Source: Lepraria neglecta (taxonomy: Eukaryota; Ascomycota; Lecanoromycetes; Lecanorales; Stereocaulaceae). Taken from it: a stretch of 64,000 nucleotides of DNA. Positions 30,397 to 40,632 of the stretch are shown in pieces (the first letter of the stretch is position 1; every line of letters starts with the position of its first letter). Both the position numbers and the translations under genes were made by a program. Below the pieces are notes generated by a model. It was not told the origin of the DNA. It searched no databases and saw only the letters and a program-made list of their open reading frames with translations. The stretch is taken from positions 3,968,001-4,032,000 of the forward strand of contig CM065647.1 in the NCBI GenBank assembly GCA_033220425.1, written 5' to 3'.

Positions 30397-32994
30397 ATGG
30401 CGTTTCAATTGAGTGTCCAGGCAATTGCTGGAATTGCCGCTGGCGGATTCGCGGTGTTGGTCACAGTGGGAATTAGCTTGGTGATGGTTATCACTCGAGC
30501 CAAGGATAGGCGTCTCCGTGCACGAATCAATGCAGTCGGAGGACGAAGGCATAGCAGGCATTCGGGTGGACTTATGAGCATTACGGATGAAGACGTTATG
30601 CGTATGCCCGGGACGAGAGCCGCTCTGCGCCGTTCTCTACAACTACAATCTACTCGCTCGCCATACACACCAATGTCATCACGCGACACCCTAGAAGCTC
30701 GTCGTACCTCGAGAAGGCCCTCGCAAACGAGAACAAGCCATCAAGTCGATCGTGAGCCGGTTCAGGTTTGGCCTTTGCCTCGCCGACTACAACGTTCCCA
30801 CGCAAGTTCAATCGGCAAGATCCAATCCACCTCAGCATCTCCAATAACTGGAAAGAGCAAGAAGCCCACTACAAGGGCTTCAGAGACGAACGACACGGTC
30901 AAAATGGTGGAATCCCCGGGACGGAATCACCAGAATGGTACGCGCCCAGCCGCGGATAAGGGACATGTTCAAGATACGGTTGCTGGCGCAGGAGCCTCGC
31001 CTAGGGCAGATCTTACCCCGAAACCATTGTTCCACGGGCAACAGCGCAGTATTTCCCCTGGCATGGTTACTAAATTGGCCGAGCCTGGTAGGACAGCCGC
31101 CTCCAGTGCCATTGAGTCTGAAGATCCTACACCGCGACCTTTGGACAGACCGCCTCTTCCAAGGTCGACTAGTATGTATGACCAGCCTGGTCTGGCTCCT
31201 ACGGATCTCCTTCCGCCCTTGCCATTCCAAATTCCAGCTAAAAGTCTCCAGAGGGTAAAGAGCCCAGCAGAATCTAGCACAAGACGGTTGTCGTGTGGGA
31301 CTGTCTTCAGCGACAACACTTCAATTCTGGACGACGATACTCCCAAAGCTTTTTCTCGGACCGAAACCGATCGTACTTCTATTGGCATCCTTTCTGCCCT
31401 CAATCTCGAGTCGGCGACGGAGTATCTCGACGACCAGAACTTTAGCCGGCCGCCATGGGATTCGACTGATCGCGAAGGGAGAATAAGCCCTCTAGGCGCT
31501 GTGAAACCATTAACGTTTCGGCATCCACTAACCTCACAGAAGTCTTTACGCGTCAGCATCCACGATAGCTTGCCAAGAAGCAAAAGTAGTGGGCTGTCCA
31601 TCAATATGTCTCTGCGCGGTCCATCGAGGACAGCATCAAGCACCGATTTGAGCAAGGACACATTCGCTATCGCGCAAACTCATCTTCCAACTCAAAACAA
31701 CATAGAAAAGGGGTGTCCCAGGCGAAAATCCTCGCCGTCATCTCGCCGGGGCCACAGTGATACATTCCTTATCTACGAAGACGCCAAGGGTAGCCAATCT
31801 TCCACTGCGCCTCCGCAAAGTATATCGGGCAAAGGAAGTAGCGTGGCATCAAGTCCAACAAAGACTAGAACGTCTTCAATTACCAACAGCCCTCAGCGAT
31901 GGGAGATGCTGGCATCGATGCATCAGAGAAATCCTTCCATGTTTAATGCGAGAGGAAGCTTTCACAAACCACAGAGTTCCATGCCTGTCTCGGACATGAC
32001 TATGATTCTGCCCTTAGCTCAACCGACCAACATCAAAGAACAAGCAGAACATACCAAAGAGAATCCAAGTCCTGACACAGTGGTGAGAAAACAGACCAGT
32101 CAAGAATCGAAATTTCAGCCGCCCTCGATACCAACATTCAGCCATCAAATCGCCCCTCCAGCCCACACTGACATTCCAATAAGGACGGAAAATCCATTCT
32201 CTCAGTCCCTCTCAATGACCACCGACTCGGATGAAGATGGCAACTCGGACTTGGAAGCCTACACACCAACAAGAAGACCCAGCAGACGCCATTCCAACCG
32301 CCTCAAAAGCATATTCGATACCTCAGGCATGACCTCCTGGCCACTCCCTAATACTCCAGATTCGCTCCAACTCAAAATGGTCGAACAGCAAAAACAGGAA
32401 CAAGCAGTCAAACAACGCGGCGTCTTCTCCATCAACTTTCCTAACTTCCCCGACCCACCGAAAAACCAACCACGCCGACGCAACTTCCCCAATTGGTGCG
32501 AGCCCAGAACACCCATCCGTGGTCCTCGAGCTCCACCATCTGGCTTCCAATTCTCCCCAACTCGGCGCTCCCCATCCCGAGGCGTGTCAAAAGCTCGCGG
32601 CAATAGCCCTAGCAAAGGTCTCAGTCCTAGCAAAATCCCTCGCAAGAATGTATTGGCGCTCGAGAATGCAGCAGCGTTGAGACGTCAGAATAGTGAAGCC
32701 AATAGCGAGGCTTTTACGAGGGGAAGTAAAGAACATAAGCGGTATTTAAGTATTGGGAGTAGAGAGAGCGATGTTTTTGAGGACCCGGATCAGCCGGTTG
32801 AGAGTGTGGAGGGGAAGGAGAATGTGAATGTGAGGGAAGAGGTAAGGGAGAAGGCGGTGGTGAAGGGGCCGAGGGCTATGTTTAGTAGGATTCCGAAGAA
32901 TCCGAAAAGTAATGTGCAGAGGAGGGGGTTTGCGAGGTGGAATACTGGTGAGGAGGTGGGGATGTATGATGCTAATGGGTTTCTTAGGGAGTAA
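30397..32994 (+). CDS. Large membrane-anchored, disordered fungal protein of unknown function
   Basis: A single exon of 865 residues; the ATG has a strong fungal context (ACCACCATGG). One transmembrane helix lies near residues 9-33 (AGIAAGGFAVLVTVGISLVMVI), followed by a basic stretch (RAKDRRLRARIN). The rest is a long Ser/Pro/Arg-rich disordered tail with many potential phosphorylation sites and several SPSKxxxPSK-like motifs near residues 730-750. The C-terminus is compact and conserved-looking (RRGFARWNTGEEVGMYDANGFLRE). This topology suggests a single-pass membrane scaffold. I do not recognise the family. Late in the gene the coding strand changes from C-rich to G-rich. Confidence 0.7.
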   Translation: MAFQLSVQAIAGIAAGGFAVLVTVGISLVMVITRAKDRRLRARINAVGGRRHSRHSGGLMSITDEDVMRMPGTRAALRRSLQLQSTRSPYTPMSSRDTLEARRTSRRPSQTRTSHQVDREPVQVWPLPRRLQRSHASSIGKIQSTSASPITGKSKKPTTRASETNDTVKMVESPGRNHQNGTRPAADKGHVQDTVAGAGASPRADLTPKPLFHGQQRSISPGMVTKLAEPGRTAASSAIESEDPTPRPLDRPPLPRSTSMYDQPGLAPTDLLPPLPFQIPAKSLQRVKSPAESSTRRLSCGTVFSDNTSILDDDTPKAFSRTETDRTSIGILSALNLESATEYLDDQNFSRPPWDSTDREGRISPLGAVKPLTFRHPLTSQKSLRVSIHDSLPRSKSSGLSINMSLRGPSRTASSTDLSKDTFAIAQTHLPTQNNIEKGCPRRKSSPSSRRGHSDTFLIYEDAKGSQSSTAPPQSISGKGSSVASSPTKTRTSSITNSPQRWEMLASMHQRNPSMFNARGSFHKPQSSMPVSDMTMILPLAQPTNIKEQAEHTKENPSPDTVVRKQTSQESKFQPPSIPTFSHQIAPPAHTDIPIRTENPFSQSLSMTTDSDEDGNSDLEAYTPTRRPSRRHSNRLKSIFDTSGMTSWPLPNTPDSLQLKMVEQQKQEQAVKQRGVFSINFPNFPDPPKNQPRRRNFPNWCEPRTPIRGPRAPPSGFQFSPTRRSPSRGVSKARGNSPSKGLSPSKIPRKNVLALENAAALRRQNSEANSEAFTRGSKEHKRYLSIGSRESDVFEDPDQPVESVEGKENVNVREEVREKAVVKGPRAMFSRIPKNPKSNVQRRGFARWNTGEEVGMYDANGFLRE

Positions 32995-33174
32995 AGACGG
33001 CAGCCCTTAACGATAGGGAACTCTGTGATTTTAAACTCTTTGGACCTATAATACATAGCTTTTTTTTCTATACTTATTCTAATACTTTTTTCTCGTGTCT
33101 CGTCTCATCATGCTTATGAAGTATAGCAATTGTGCTTTGCACAAGTATCTCGTCACATCAATCATTGATGCCGC

Positions 33175-34219
33175 CTATTCCGTCCGCCTCCACTTCGTCT
33201 CCTCCTCGACGCCATCTCCCTTATCTTCTTCACCCTCATCCTCCTCCCTAGTCCTCACACTCCCCGCCCCAGCACCCAAACCCGCCCCTGTTCCCTCACC
33301 ATCCACACCCTCCCTTCTCCCCCTCCAATTCCCCTCCTCATCAAAGAACTGCCCCACATTCTCCGCCGTGATCCATCCCCCACTTCCCGGCATAGGCGGC
33401 GGTAGTCCACTTCCTGCCCCTTCAGTGTTTAGCGGATATATACCACTTATATCTTGGTCTTGATCGCCTTCGAACATCACAGCTGGGGCCTGGTCGTCCA
33501 TATCTGCATCTGAACCAGATAGAGGGTCAGGGTGGAGGTTCGCACAGTCGGAGAGAGCGATGTAGAGAGCTTGAGCTTGTGACTGCGGTTGTGAGGCTGC
33601 GGTTTCTGTTTCTCGTTCCGTTTCTTCTACTGCAGAGGACGCAGGAGCTGTAGCTGCAGCTGGGATAATGGTCAAGGAGATCGTAGAATCAGGATCGTGG
33701 TCGTCGAATGTTAGGGCTTCGGTGAGGAGTTGCAGGAAGAGGGATGCGTGCGGTTGGCTTGGGGAAGCTGGCTGGATGGCGTGCAGCGAGATGGAAGGGT
33801 AGGGTATTGAGAGGCCGGTTTCTAGGGAGGGGGAGAAGAGTATGAAGCATCTTAAGACTCATTAGCTGTATATTATAAATATTGCAGGGGAAAAAGGCTG
33901 TATACTCAGAAGTCACCCAAACATCCACACCAGCTATCTCGATCTCCTCATCTTCCTCCTCCCCTGCCTCTCCCTCATGGCTATGCCCATTAACAGCCCC
34001 CGATATGCCATTGGCACTGCTACTTCTGTGCGCTCCGGCTGCTAGTCCTGAGAGTGTTGGCGCGGAATCGAGGTCGCTTTTGTGGAGGGAGAGGGTCGTG
34101 GAGGGGGAGTGGTGGTAGAGGACTGGGGGCCCGGAGAAGAAAGATTCGGGCGTTCGGGATTGGTGCGTTGATAGGGGGGTGAATGAGCCGTGGATAGGAG
34201 GGTTACGTATGACTTCCAT
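33175..34219 (-). CDS. LOT5: ICln/Lot5-family (Voldacs) protein
   Basis: Exons 33906-34219 and 33175-33850 (55-nt intron) give 329 residues. The join restores IAGVDVWVTSE|CFILFSPSLETGLSIPYPSISLHAI, the PH-like core strand pattern of the regulator-of-volume-decrease (pICln) domain. A late WITAENVGQFFDEEGNW segment and a highly acidic C-terminus are also typical of ICln. In animals ICln is a chaperone for Sm proteins in snRNP assembly; yeast Lot5 is a poorly studied homologue. Localisation is nuclear and cytosolic by family. The acidic insert EEEDEEIEIAG precedes the second strand. The symbol is given by family resemblance only. Confidence 0.75.
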
Positions 34220-34504
34220 TGTAAGTACTTCTGGCGCGATATGAGTGGTTGGTTTAAGTCAGTCAAATGCGAGGAAATTTAGAATGTCTCAAGTCTGATA
34301 TTCCTCGACGCTAATATGGAATTTCTACGAACTCGAGGAAGGAGCGCTCAAGATCGTCAACCGGTGATCATTCATGGAATAGGCTAATTCGAGTTCTTAG
34401 CTGTTCAATGCACTGGCTTACAATAGCCTCCACCCTTATGCCATTGGGGCCGAGTATAAAGAATCGACCCTGATTAAAACGTCCAGATACCCATGGAATG
34501 CCAT

Positions 34505-35351
34505 CTATCGTGCCTTAACACCACTCCTCGACGACTCCGGCCTCTTCGTCGACATAGTCGGATCCTTGATCCCAAGAGCACCACTTCTAATCAATCTCCT
34601 CTTCTTCAAGTACTCCTCAACCTCACCCTCCACACTACCGCGGTCATGCTTTGGTTTCCTATTTTCCGTTAGCCCATCATCTCACTTGCTCAAGACACGG
34701 CCCCAGCACAATGGGAGTGTAGACATACCGCATATAATACAACCTCGCCCTCCTAGCCCTCTTCTCCGCCCTCTTCACCACCTCAATAGCTGTAACATTG
34801 GGACTGTAAATTTTCACCCACATCTCCACTCCCGTCATCATGAGTCGGTTCCGTAACAATATCCCCGTATCTACCCCTCTCCTTCTAATGCTTAAACATA
34901 CTCCAGAGAAAGGGTCTCCGGTCTTGAATGTAACGAGCAGTATATCCCCAGGCTGGGGCGCATCTTTATTATCTTTGGCAAACAACCGTGTTCGCGAGCC
35001 GGTAGGATCGATATCTTTGAGATGTTGGGCTGTCCAATCGACAAGGGGCGTGGGGAATTTGTTGCGGGCTGAAGGGGGTGGGGGGTATGTTTTTATCTTC
35101 TTCGCGGCTGCAATTTCTTAGCTGGGCCCAATGCGGGATATAAACACAGATGCTAACGTACGTTCATGTCCTTTATGGGTCAATTTATAAGGAGAGGGGA
35201 AGCTTGATGGTAGCGGAGGCGGAGGTCGTAGCTTTTTAACAGGCGTTTGGGCGGTGGCCATGCATCGTATGCACATCTTTTGCTGGCGCGATTGGCGAAG
35301 CAAAGCTTTCCAGCAGCTCAATGGCCGTAATATGGGAGCGGAAGACGCCAT
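34505..35351 (-). CDS. Mitochondrial ribosomal protein bL19m
   Basis: Exons 35162-35351, 34729-35107 and 34505-34658 give 240 residues. An N-terminal basic, Cys/Arg-containing presequence of 30 or so residues suits mitochondrial import. The L19 domain follows: QPGDILLVTFKTGDPFSGVCLSIRRRGVDTGILLRNRL and then VEMWVKIYSPNVTAIEVVKR. The last exon adds the basic tail KPKHDRGSVEG and a lysine/arginine-rich end. L19 sits at the subunit interface of the large mitoribosomal subunit. The 3' exon has no counterpart in bacteria but is common in fungi. The gene is divergent from 35578-36681 over a 226-bp promoter. Confidence 0.78.
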
Positions 35352-35577
35352 GGCTGGCTATATGAGAGTTGTTTGCAGTGGTGGAGAAGCTGCTGCTGTC
35401 GGAGGGCGGAATTCAAGTTCCAAAAAGCGCGCTAAAACTTTTTGCTCGACTTCGAGCTTTCGACAACAATTTCACCAATGTCACAACTGCAAGTTGACCC
35501 TTGACCCGAACAGACCTTTTAGGTGTAATTGAAATTAGGACTGAGAACCAGGATTAGGCTTCCTTATATACACTACA
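35352..35577. promoter_or_regulatory. Short bidirectional promoter of two mitochondrial-protein genes
   Basis: Only 226 bp separate the start codons of bL19m (minus) and the predicted mitochondrial protein (plus). Both products have import-type presequences, so shared control is likely (inference). No specific site is named. Confidence 0.5.
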
Positions 35578-36681
35578 ATGGCAGCCCTTACCCTCGACAT
35601 CACGCACTGCTGCCGCCCCTGTGTCCACCGCCTCTACTCGCAAACACGCTTCTTCAGCTCAACCCCCACACGAAGAAAACACGGCCCCCTCCCAACCTTC
35701 ACCACCACCCCCTCAGAAGAACTAAACACCCTCCTCACCACCTTCCGAACCAACATCTTCCTCCCCTCCCACCTCATCTCCCTCCAACGCGACCTACTCT
35801 ACAAAAAGAAAAACCACCCCCTCCTCACCTCCGACGAACCCGCCACCGTGCGCCTCGGAAATGAAGTCCATCAACTCCACCCGCTCAACCATAAAAAAGA
35901 TGAACCCCCTACCCGCCCTTCGATTGCCAAGGTAGTGGATTTAATGACTGAGACGGGCGATTGGAAGAATTTGCCTGGGTTTCTTGAGGGGTTGAAGACA
36001 GCTAGGAGGAGTGTGAAGGGGTTTCAGTATGAGAAGATGGTTAGGAGGGCGAATGATTGTGGGAGGATGGGGGTTGTGGTTGATTGTTTGAGACGGGTGG
36101 AGGGGACGGGGATGGGGTTGTGGGATGTTAGGGTTGCGAGGTGCGTTATGTGGGGGGCGATGGCGAAGGCGATGCAGGCTGATTGGAGTGAGGAGGGGGT
36201 TGAGAAAGGGGTGAAGTTTGCGGAGGGGATTTGGGAATTGTGCTGTGATCCTAGGCATGCTGGGAAGATGGTGGGGTTGGAGGATCCGAAGAAGAGGCCT
36301 GAGGTTGTGGGGGTTCTGGTGCAGATGCATGCTGCCAAGGCGCACTTGTTTGGGGGTGGGAAGGATGAGGGAGGAGCGGTGGAGAAGTGGGTAGGGGTGA
36401 TGTTGAAGGTGTGGGGTAATACGGAGATGGAGGTTGCGGAGGGAGATTGGTACGACGCGAATGATAAGATGTTGATATGGGCGCCGGTTTGGCATGGTAT
36501 GGTCATGGCACAGAAGGTTCTGGAAGCTCAATCACCACTAGGGAAGGAACTTGGCACAAAACTGCAGGATTTGGAATCGGTTATTCAGCAAGCTCGGACT
36601 ATGCTAGCAGAGAACCCGCCTCAGGAGGGCGTCCGGCGCGGACTGAAATTGTATGAGAAGCTGACCCAGGTCTCGGTATAG
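35578..36681 (+). CDS. Predicted mitochondrial protein of unknown function
   Basis: A single exon of 367 residues. The N-terminus is basic and hydroxylated (RLYSQTRFFSSTPTRRK), a classic mitochondrial presequence with an F-F-S-S-T-P processing context. The body is helical with repeated Trp and Lys/Glu-rich stretches (VVDLMTETGDWKNLPGFLEGL, KGFQYEKMVRRANDCGRMG), somewhat like helical-repeat RNA-binding proteins of mitochondria, but I cannot assign the family. There is a sharp change in codon use near 35935: codons before it end mostly in C, after it mostly in G. The last 61 bp overlap the 3' end of the gene on the other strand. Confidence 0.7.
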   Translation: MAALTLDITHCCRPCVHRLYSQTRFFSSTPTRRKHGPLPTFTTTPSEELNTLLTTFRTNIFLPSHLISLQRDLLYKKKNHPLLTSDEPATVRLGNEVHQLHPLNHKKDEPPTRPSIAKVVDLMTETGDWKNLPGFLEGLKTARRSVKGFQYEKMVRRANDCGRMGVVVDCLRRVEGTGMGLWDVRVARCVMWGAMAKAMQADWSEEGVEKGVKFAEGIWELCCDPRHAGKMVGLEDPKKRPEVVGVLVQMHAAKAHLFGGGKDEGGAVEKWVGVMLKVWGNTEMEVAEGDWYDANDKMLIWAPVWHGMVMAQKVLEAQSPLGKELGTKLQDLESVIQQARTMLAENPPQEGVRRGLKLYEKLTQVSV

Positions 36682-37720
36682 AATTCTTTTACCCCTTCCA
36701 TTTGATAGCGTTCGCTGAAACGCTTGATTGTGTTGAAGCATGACCAGAATTCGGCCCCGTTTTTGTGGTTTAGGTTGCTTTTGAGTGACCAGTCATTTCC
36801 AAAGTGTTCCACCTATGGGGGCATGTTAGAATAATTTTGAATAAGGGTCTGGTAAGCTGCCAAAGTGTGTGCCAACCCTCAAGGGCTCAATTCCCTCCAA
36901 AGACTGGGTTTAGCCTCCAAAGTGAGCGTTAAGTCGTAAAACTGGCTGGCTTGAGACCCGCTTTTCTGCACAACACAAAACACACGAATGGCTCAAGATA
37001 CTAGAGGAAGTGGTTGCTTACCAGAGTATCAACCCACTCATCCAAATACCTTGGATGCGTATGCACATGCACTTGGGTATCCACCCCCCTCCCTCTCAGC
37101 ACAATAGCAGAATTCAATAACGGCCAGTAAAGTTCGGGATCTAATCGCCGTATGTCCTCGCCCCAGACAGGTTTCAGCTGGAGCTGTATTTTCAGCTCGT
37201 GCGGATCTTGGCCTAGGGGAGGTGTTAAGCAGTAGGTGAGTTCGCTGAGGTTGTAGCCGGTTTGCTCCCGTAGGCGTGAGTCGGATCGGCGGCCGTAGAC
37301 CTGCAGTAGTGGGTAATAAGTATGGACAGATTCCCCTCTCAGAGCATATCGTATAGGTTTAATGGGGCTACATACCGGCACGTCAAGAATCAGATTCCTC
37401 ATTCTTTTCAGCCTCCATCTCGGAAGATGGTAAAAGTTCTCCATCTGCTGGAGGATAGGAGCCCCGACAAAAAGACCCTCCAGAATCTGAAACGTACTTT
37501 CGTGGTAGAAGATCGCTGATGCTTCCTTGAAGACTTGCTTGTTGACCCGTAATAGTGCTGTGTCTCGCGGTGCGAATTGCACTTTGACGGCAAACGGTGA
37601 GGGAAGGACCAGCACAGCTCGGTAAATTTGGTTGCGGATTTCCCCTGGTAGAGCTAGAAATGGAGAGGGTGAGTTGAATAATGATAGTGATGATGGGCCG
37701 CTGGACAAAAGAGTGTTCAT
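36621..37720 (-). CDS. 2EXR/F-box-like fungal protein
   Basis: Exons 37022-37720 and 36621-36812 give 296 residues. The core FLALPGEIRNQIYRAVL is the typical start of the 2EXR domain found in many fungal proteins of unknown role; TALLRVNKQVFKEASAIFYHESTF follows, as expected. The second exon is supported by a GTAAGC donor at 37021 right after WVDTL and an ATAG acceptor, giving VEHFGNDW and about 55 further residues. Without splicing, the frame stops 7 residues later. The intron (209 nt) is long for this window. The frame is open upstream to 37873; the ATG at 37720 gives a normal N-terminus. The 3' end overlaps the plus-strand neighbour. Confidence 0.65.
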
Positions 37721-38185
37721 TTCTGCTTCTGGTGTACTGTCATTGGGGTCTTGACAGTAGGCCGCACCGCGTGAAAGTGGACACCTTTGGGGGGCTATCA
37801 GCCATAAACACAGTGAACTTGATGGATGAGTTGAAGAATAACTTACGGCATACCAAAGGCATGAAACCCGCACGGTCTGCGATTTGAGTTATTACAGAGC
37901 CCCATGATAATGTGTAAAAAGAATGAATGTTGTTGGATCATAAATTGGCGGGGTCCCAGCCTTGTCGCGGAGCTGTGATTCACTTTTTGTGCCAGGATAC
38001 TAGTACACTTAGTGCAGCTCTTTCCCTACCAGGTATCAATAAAGTCGGTGTCGAAGCCTAGAGTGAACACTGGTCCTGGGAAATAGCCAACGAAATTCGC
38101 TCATTCATTTCTTGACCACACTGATGATGCCAAGAGGCTGTGGTAAAAATATATGAATTTTGGTGCTGCCACCGAGGCCGAAGCT
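37721..38185. other. Intergenic stretch
   Basis: This lies upstream of the 2EXR gene. A possible 5'-UTR or upstream exon frame continues to 37873. No other feature is seen. Confidence 0.4.
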
Positions 38186-40241
38186 TCACCCTCTCAGCTC
38201 CTCTAGAGCTTCTTCGACTCTCTCTACAGCTTCTCTAGCTAATTTCCGCTCCTTTCTTCCCACCTCATCAATCTCGGGCATCCCACCTTCCCGCACCACC
38301 TCTCTAGCGTTCTCTTCCGCGTTCCTCAACACCCTTCTCCCGTCTTCCCTGGTCTGCGTTTCCCACTCAGTCCTTGCGGTTTCCCATCGTTTCTGCAAGC
38401 GGCGCAATGAGTAGACCAGGCCTACAGCAGCGATAGCGCCGGCTTCGTACGGCGACGTTGTAGAAACTGACACGTAGAGGAGCGCGGAAAGCGAGGATGC
38501 GAGCACATTGGTCGAAATCGTCTGAAGGAGAAGAGCCTGTGAGAGGGACTGGAGAGGTGCGATGGTTAGGCGAGAGAGGATCGAACGAGCGTGGGAGATA
38601 TGCTGAGGCCAGGGATGGAGGATAGGTGGTGGTTCCGTAAAGTCTGCCATCGAGGCCTTCGGAACAACATCCTCTACGGTGACTTCGCGTGGTGAGCTGC
38701 CCAGCGTGGCCTCTTCATCATCTGGATCAGGCACTGGTGTCGGTCTGAGCTTAGGCGGACCAAGCAGTCCGGATTGGTGTATGCGTCCGGAGATCCAGAT
38801 CATCTCTTTCTCTGCCTCGACCAGCCAAGCTCGCTGTAGGATGTCGGAGGCTATATAGCCCACATCGTCGACTCGCCAGAATAGCTTCCACCATTTCGTC
38901 TTCCTCCAGCTTTTGCTGTTGAAGGCTATATTGAGTCGGTCGCGTAGCTCTGTGTGTGCATTCTCTGCCCAAATAGAGATTCCTTGGTTTATGATATTCT
39001 TGGCTGAGACAGTGATTGTCTCGGCTTTCTCTTGAGCGAGTCTTGCCGTTTCCTCTCGTTGTACTGCTTGATTGGCAGTGTCGCAAATGGTTTGGATGAG
39101 TCGTCGGATCGTGGGCTTGATAGCACCTGGCTGGGCTTCGGTGCCTTCTGCTAGCCATCCTGATATACTTGGCATACCAGCATCAAACCAGAGATGCTCG
39201 TACTCCAGAGACTTGTCTAATGATTGCCGGAAGACATTATGGCCTGCCTCAGCCAGGGCGAGGTTGATAGGAGACATAGGTTGGTCTTTAGTAATTCCTT
39301 GCTGTGAGATGCTCCACGACCAATCAATCACCCCTTTGAACATCTGGCCATTGTGACTCTGGTCGACGTGTGCATCAATTGTAGCGAATGTTCGCAAGCT
39401 GTTCAGACCTTCCTCGTACATGAGAGTTTTGTGCACCGGATATGTAACTGTAGCCGGCCTTCCACTTGCTGAGTTGGCTATGTCCAGTCCTGGCACCAGG
39501 AAGCTCGCAGCGCCATCATTCGAAGGCTCAGTGGTAGCGCTGACTGTATGGACGAGTATCTCGAGCTTGTGGTTGTATAGTATGGGAGAAGGTATGGGTA
39601 GTGTCTTGAGAAGAGGATGTCGGTCATCGATGTCTGCTTGCTCGCCGTACCTCCAATCTCTGGTAAGCTAGGCTTACCAGTTTGGTAAAGATTGGATCTA
39701 CCGTAAAAGTAGAGCTCTCTCGTCCCCATCCGTTCCCGTAAGCTGCCTCTCCCATGGTGCCTCTGAGGCTAAAGGGTCAGCTAGCAGAGCTCTCGTAAGC
39801 CTACGTGCTCCGTGTTGCCCATTGAGTCCAAGCACTATCTCGCGCGTCAGCGTTCAAGTCCAATTGACAGCATTGCATGAAGCTCTGACCAGCTATACGC
39901 GTGACAGCATTCTCGGACTCTGTTCCCCGCAATGCCAATTGCAATTGACTTGTATTGACGTAGATCCCAGCATCAGTCTCCAAAGCCTTTAGGGAGGCAT
40001 TCAGTTTCTGGAATTCCGGAGGTATCTCTCTTTTCGCATTGACTGCTGTAACTGAAGCTGTGGTAGAAGCAGACCGGGATTGCAATAGCAGTCGACGCGC
40101 TTTGGCGTAATTCTTGGTCTGGCTTGGGTTTGCACTGGAAGAGAATTGCTGTCGGTGCCGGCAGGCGGAGCAGACAAAAGGCGACCGGGCAAGGGAGGCT
40201 ACGGCTCTGTCAATAAGACTTAGGGGGCGTTTGGGAGGCAT
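38186..40241 (-). CDS. Mmc1-like mitochondrial inner-membrane protein (tentative)
   Basis: Exons 39899-40241, 39702-39834 and 38186-39659 give 649 residues; the second intron is only 42 nt. The N-terminus is a basic import sequence with a twin-Cys VCSACRHRQQFSSSA. After the joins comes LGLNGQHGARRLTRALL, which looks like a remnant GTPase P-loop region, then DIDDRHPLLKTLPIPSPIL. The C-terminal half is helical with WWKLFWRVDDVGYIASDILQ, a hydrophobic pair near residues 545-585 that could span the membrane, and a charged coiled coil to the end (ARTEWETQTREDGRRVL onward). The layout fits the fungal Mmc1 family (dynamin-related, cristae organisation). That family assignment is from memory of its layout and moderately uncertain. 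Confidence 0.65.
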
Positions 40242-40632
40242 ATGGAGTTTGGATGTTGTATGCTTGTCGGCAAATTTGATATGGCGCGCTCAATTCCGCT
40301 AGCTGTGTATTGAATCATGTACGGGAGGAAAATGAAGGCATAGGTAGTTACGTCAATTGAGAGGTGCGAATTAAATGCACTTGGAGGAAACGTCCATGAC
40401 GAGAACGTTTGAAAGGGATCATGGGCATGATCCAGCTATCTACAAATTCAATCATCAAAGTCATTGCTCAAGACCCAGTCTCGAGTCCATTACTACCGCT
40501 TTCAACTATTTGTGCTGCGTTTATATGGCCCCCAACATAGGTTGGGAGATGATAGAAAGGCGGAAGATGATTAGAAGTACCAAAGCGTTGTCGTAACTGT
40601 CATTTGGTAATGCATAACGCGTCCACCACTTA
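40242..40632. other. Intergenic stretch
   Basis: This lies between the Mmc1-like gene start and the calcineurin stop codon. Nothing is recognised apart from the implied promoter. Confidence 0.4.

Noticed and set aside
30969-31661. 230-codon antisense frame inside the large disordered protein gene
   Set aside because: It is a shadow frame; the plus-strand frame runs 865 codons with a membrane anchor and conserved C-terminus.
35941-36531. 196-codon antisense frame rich in His/Pro/Leu
   Set aside because: It mirrors the G-rich codon use of the plus-strand mitochondrial gene and has no motif or start context.
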